Shown here in pieces: positions 61,675 to 64,000 of a stretch of DNA of 64,000 nucleotides (the first letter of the stretch is position 1; every line of letters starts with the position of its first letter). Source of the stretch: JBGRQA01 sp041725895. Its GTDB lineage: Bacteria > Bacteroidota > Bacteroidia > Bacteroidales > Marinifilaceae. Both the position numbers and the translations under genes were made by a program. The notes under the pieces are model-generated. The model was given only the letters and a program-made list of their open reading frames with translations, had not been told where the DNA came from and searched no databases. Location of the stretch: NCBI GenBank assembly GCA_041725895.1, contig JBGRQA010000008.1, forward strand, positions 136,151 through 200,150. Direction: 5' to 3'.

Positions 61675-62253
61675 TTAAAATATCAAATTATCAACGGCAT
61701 TGCAAATGCGGGCAAAAATTTCCGTTTCGCTCCCCATTCCATCAATGGTTTGATAAACACCTTTTTTTTGATAGACATCCGCTAGCGGGGCGGTTACCTC
61801 ATCGTAAATCCGTAATCTTTTTAAAATTACTTCTCGTCCGCTGTCGTCTGGTCTTCCTGAAGATTCACCCCGCTTCAACAAGCGCTTGATCAGCTCCTCT
61901 TCCTCTACTTTTAGCTCCAAAACAAGATCCACTTTACTGTCTCGTTTTACAAGCATTTGATCGAATGGTTCCACCTGCCCTACATGACGGGGCATCCCAT
62001 CATAAACAAAGCCTTTTGCATCGGCATTGCCGGAAAGAAATTTCTCCACCATTTTATAGGCCAATTCATCCGGAAAGAAATTCCCTCCGTCAATCAACTT
62101 TTTGGCAAGTAGCCCTTCAGGGGTTTTCTTCAGTATTTCCTGTCGGCAAATATCACCGGTAGACAAATGGATAATTCCGTATTTATCCTGTAACCTCCCG
62201 GACTGGGTACCTTTACCGGCTCCGGGAGGTCCAAAAATTACAATATTGTGCAT
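61675..62253 (-). CDS. adk: Adenylate kinase (short type)
   Basis: Interconverts ATP + AMP and two ADP. The P-loop GPPGAGKGTQ is at residues 7-16, the AMP site LSTGDICRQEI near 35 and YDGMPRHVGQ near 85, and the lid Arg residues in KRGESSGRPDDS. With 192 residues it is the short form without the zinc-binding lid. It lies between hpt (9 bases away) and obg. Confidence 0.95.
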   Translation of the reverse strand: MHNIVIFGPPGAGKGTQSGRLQDKYGIIHLSTGDICRQEILKKTPEGLLAKKLIDGGNFFPDELAYKMVEKFLSGNADAKGFVYDGMPRHVGQVEPFDQMLVKRDSKVDLVLELKVEEEELIKRLLKRGESSGRPDDSGREVILKRLRIYDEVTAPLADVYQKKGVYQTIDGMGSETEIFARICNAVDNLIF

Positions 62254-62262
62254 TTCTATTTA

Positions 62263-62802
62263 TTAGTCAATCACAGTATAGATATCAGGTAAATTTCTGC
62301 CCAAACCATCATAATCCAAACCACGACCAACAATAAAATCGTTAGGGATTTCCAACCCTACATAATCCAACTTCACATCACGTACACAAGCTTTAGGCTT
62401 AAAAAGCATAGTTGCAACCAAAACTTCCTTGGCTTCGTAACTGGCAATTTGCTCCAGTGTATTTGAAATGGTAATTCCGGTATCCACGATATCTTCCAAT
62501 AGGATCACAGTTCTATCCTTCAAATCTTCGGTAAATCCCATCAGTTTTTTCACCTTCCCGGTTGTGCCCATTCCATCATAAGACGAAAGTCTCATAAAGG
62601 TAATTTCCGCATTGGGAATAGTAATCTTCTTCATCAAATCAGAAGCAAACATAAAAGATCCGTTAAGAATACAAATAAACAGAGGATCTTTGCCCTCCAG
62701 GTCCTTATTCATCTTCTCTGCCATCTGATCAATCACCCCATCAATCTTTTCTTCTGGAATGGATACTTTAAATTCCCTGTCAAGGAGTTTTACTGTTTTC
62801 AT
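62263..62802 (-). CDS. hpt: Hypoxanthine phosphoribosyltransferase
   Basis: Salvages hypoxanthine (and often guanine) with PRPP. The ATG at 62802 (MKTVKLLDREFKVSIPEEKI) is preferred to 62823. The PRPP-binding block is VILLEDIVDTGITI near residue 100, preceded by the flexible-loop SSYDGMGTTGKVK and followed by the purine site FKPKACVRDVKLDYVGLEIP with FIVGRGLDYDGLGRNL. Length 179. First gene of hpt-adk-obg. Confidence 0.93.
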   Translation of the reverse strand: MKTVKLLDREFKVSIPEEKIDGVIDQMAEKMNKDLEGKDPLFICILNGSFMFASDLMKKITIPNAEITFMRLSSYDGMGTTGKVKKLMGFTEDLKDRTVILLEDIVDTGITISNTLEQIASYEAKEVLVATMLFKPKACVRDVKLDYVGLEIPNDFIVGRGLDYDGLGRNLPDIYTVID

Positions 62803-62820
62803 AGGTATACAATCTGTTTT

Positions 62821-62828
62821 CAAAAATA
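62821..62828 (-). promoter_or_regulatory. Candidate -7 box for hpt-adk-obg
   Basis: The complement reads TATTTTTG, which fits TAnnTTTG, 19 bases before the hpt ATG. No matching TTG is seen. The remainder of the 466-base gap to purE holds no gene. Confidence 0.35.
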
Positions 62829-63268
62829 CACTCCCTACCTATACCCGGAGGGGATTGGATTTCAATTTGATTTTGGTTGCCAGCGGGTTCCTCCCTTTTC
62901 CTTCGTTCTACTGCTTTGAATAAGACAGAGAGCAAACGACCAAGGAACTCCCTTTGTTCTAATAATTAATTGTTTCTCTTTAACCTCAAAATTTCATTCC
63001 CTACAAATGAATTAAAAGGAGTGATCTTTTCGGTAAAGAAAAAAGATCCCTTACCCGTTTTCTATCTAACAAAAGAAATAGGCAGAATCACTAACAAAAA
63101 ATTGTTTCGATTCCTGTATAAAACATCCATATATTTTTCTCATTTTTACGCTTGCAACCAAGCAGGAAAAATGGAGTTCCGGATACAAGTATCAAAACAA
63201 TTCCAATTGATCCTGCAAAAGTACAATTTTTTGTCATTCTATTTATAAATCCACAAATAAAAACGACA

Positions 63269-63775
63269 ATGGAACCGAAAGTAAGTATCATAATGGGAAG
63301 TACTTCCGACCTTCCAGTAATGGAAAAGGCTGCAAAAGTATTAAACGATTTTAAAATCCCATTCGAAATTAATGCCCTTTCTGCTCACAGAACACCCGAA
63401 GCAGTTGAAAAATTTGCCACTGAAGCCTACGCAAAAGGAATCAAAGTAATTATTGCCGGCGCAGGTATGGCTGCCCACCTTCCCGGTGTTATTGCTGCCA
63501 TGACTCCACTGCCTGTTATTGGTGTACCAATTAATGCTTCGCTGGACGGAATGGATGCGCTACTTGCCATTGCCCAAATGCCTCCGGGAATTCCAGTTGC
63601 TACTGTTGCCATCAACGGTGCTCAAAATGCAGGAATTTTAGCTGCTCAAATTATGGCATCCGGCGACAGCGAACTTCAGGAGCAGGTTATCCAGTTCAAG
63701 GAAAGTCTGAAGGAAAAAATAGTAAAAGCCAACGAGGATCTAAGTAAGGTGCAGTACGAATACAAAACCAACTAG
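63269..63775 (+). CDS. purE: 5-(carboxyamino)imidazole ribonucleotide mutase PurE
   Basis: Class I PurE moves the carboxyl group in purine synthesis (N5-CAIR to CAIR). The ATG at 63269 gives MEPKVSIIMGSTSDLPVMEK; the longer frame to 63152 is not family-like. Then LSAHRTPEAVEKF with the catalytic His, IIAGAGMAAHLPGVIAAM, LDGMDALLAIAQMPPGIPVATV. 168 residues. Single gene closed by a terminator; purK is not in the window. Confidence 0.96.
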   Translation: MEPKVSIIMGSTSDLPVMEKAAKVLNDFKIPFEINALSAHRTPEAVEKFATEAYAKGIKVIIAGAGMAAHLPGVIAAMTPLPVIGVPINASLDGMDALLAIAQMPPGIPVATVAINGAQNAGILAAQIMASGDSELQEQVIQFKESLKEKIVKANEDLSKVQYEYKTN

Positions 63776-63800
63776 AGAATAATCCTTGTAAAGAATAATC

Positions 63801-63836
63801 AAAACCGCTAGCTGCTATTTGCAGGTAGCGGTTTTT
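63801..63836 (+). terminator. Terminator of purE
   Basis: AAACCGCTAGCTGC pairs with GCAGGTAGCGGTTT (one mismatch) around a short loop and is followed by T residues. Confidence 0.8.
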
Positions 63837-63964
63837 GCATTTTTAATACCTCCGAACAGTATTATCATCTCTGTTCCTTAACGTCTTTTCTAAATCTAAG
63901 AAGCAATGGACTTCCACCCCCATAGATACTGTGTTTAAATCCAAATATATTTCACTGTTTTTTT

Positions 63965-63972
63965 TACTTTTG
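63965..63972 (+). promoter_or_regulatory. Candidate -7 box for a gene beyond the window
   Basis: TACTTTTG fits TAnnTTTG near the right edge, after about 190 bases without a gene. Confidence 0.35.
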
Positions 63973-64000
63973 TAAGGCAGAAAGAAGGCTTCAGTCAATT

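Noticed and set aside
62970..63248. 92-codon frame upstream of purE
   Set aside because: Phe/Lys-rich translation of AT-rich intergenic DNA with no family resemblance; overlaps the likely purE promoter region.

Overview
The window looks like a chromosomal segment of a gliding, T9SS-bearing member of the Bacteroidota, probably class Bacteroidia and close to the Marinilabiliales/Marinifilaceae (the family is an inference). Reasons: promoters of the TTG-N19/21-TAnnTTTG type in front of several genes, few Shine-Dalgarno sites, a gldA-gldF-gldG gliding transporter, porQ of the type IX secretion system, alternative complex III (act genes), an alternative GlmU, and the neighbourhoods porQ-cmk-ispH-pfkA, parA-parB-DUF5683-mltD and hpt-adk-obg. 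Most of the window is AT-rich core genome coded on both strands.

Layout. 1-3.7 kb: heme O synthase (cut by the window edge), a small HMA lipoprotein, YciA-type thioesterase, pyrD and a small membrane protein. 3.8-8.5 kb: citrate synthase, an RtcB-like protein, a yefM-yoeB toxin-antitoxin pair, a candidate small RNA, a THEP1-type NTPase and a DUF3185-type protein. 8.5-9.4 kb: gene-free, with an orphan 22-bp tandem array. 9.4-18.1 kb: alternative complex III on the minus strand in the order actA-B-C-D-F-E, interrupted by a truncated REP-associated transposase (actA/actB gap) and an 88-bp tandem duplication (actC/actD gap). 18.4-28.8 kb: cysH, an SDR protein, an AI-2E-type permease, lon, alternative GlmU, rpmE2, a GNAT-like protein, a BI-1 family protein and an AlkD-like protein. 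28.9-29.2 kb: two identical tRNA-His genes.

29.3-43 kb: EamA transporter, YkgJ-like protein, porQ, cmk, a single reading frame joining complete ispH and pfkA, priA, rfaE1, parA, parB, a DUF5683 protein and an MltD-like transglycosylase. 43.5-52.8 kb: gldG/gldF/gldA, a HAD phosphatase, shikimate kinase and topoisomerase IV (parC, parE). 53.3-58.3 kb is the most accessory-like part: an unrecognised 245-residue protein followed at once by an 11-unit GC-rich array with 20/21-bp spacing and then a terminator, and beside it a 1233-residue LRR-Roc-COR (Roco) protein. 58.5-60.2 kb: TetR regulator and HSL-family esterase. 60.6-64 kb: obg, adk, hpt and purE.

How the parts fit: ActA-F passes quinol electrons to a terminal oxidase that is not coded here, and CtaB makes heme O for such an oxidase. 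GldAFG and PorQ belong to gliding and type IX secretion. ParA/ParB and topoisomerase IV serve chromosome segregation. The strongest candidates for new biology are the in-frame ispH-pfkA fusion, the 245-residue protein with its phased repeat array, and the Roco protein with an unusual G4 motif.
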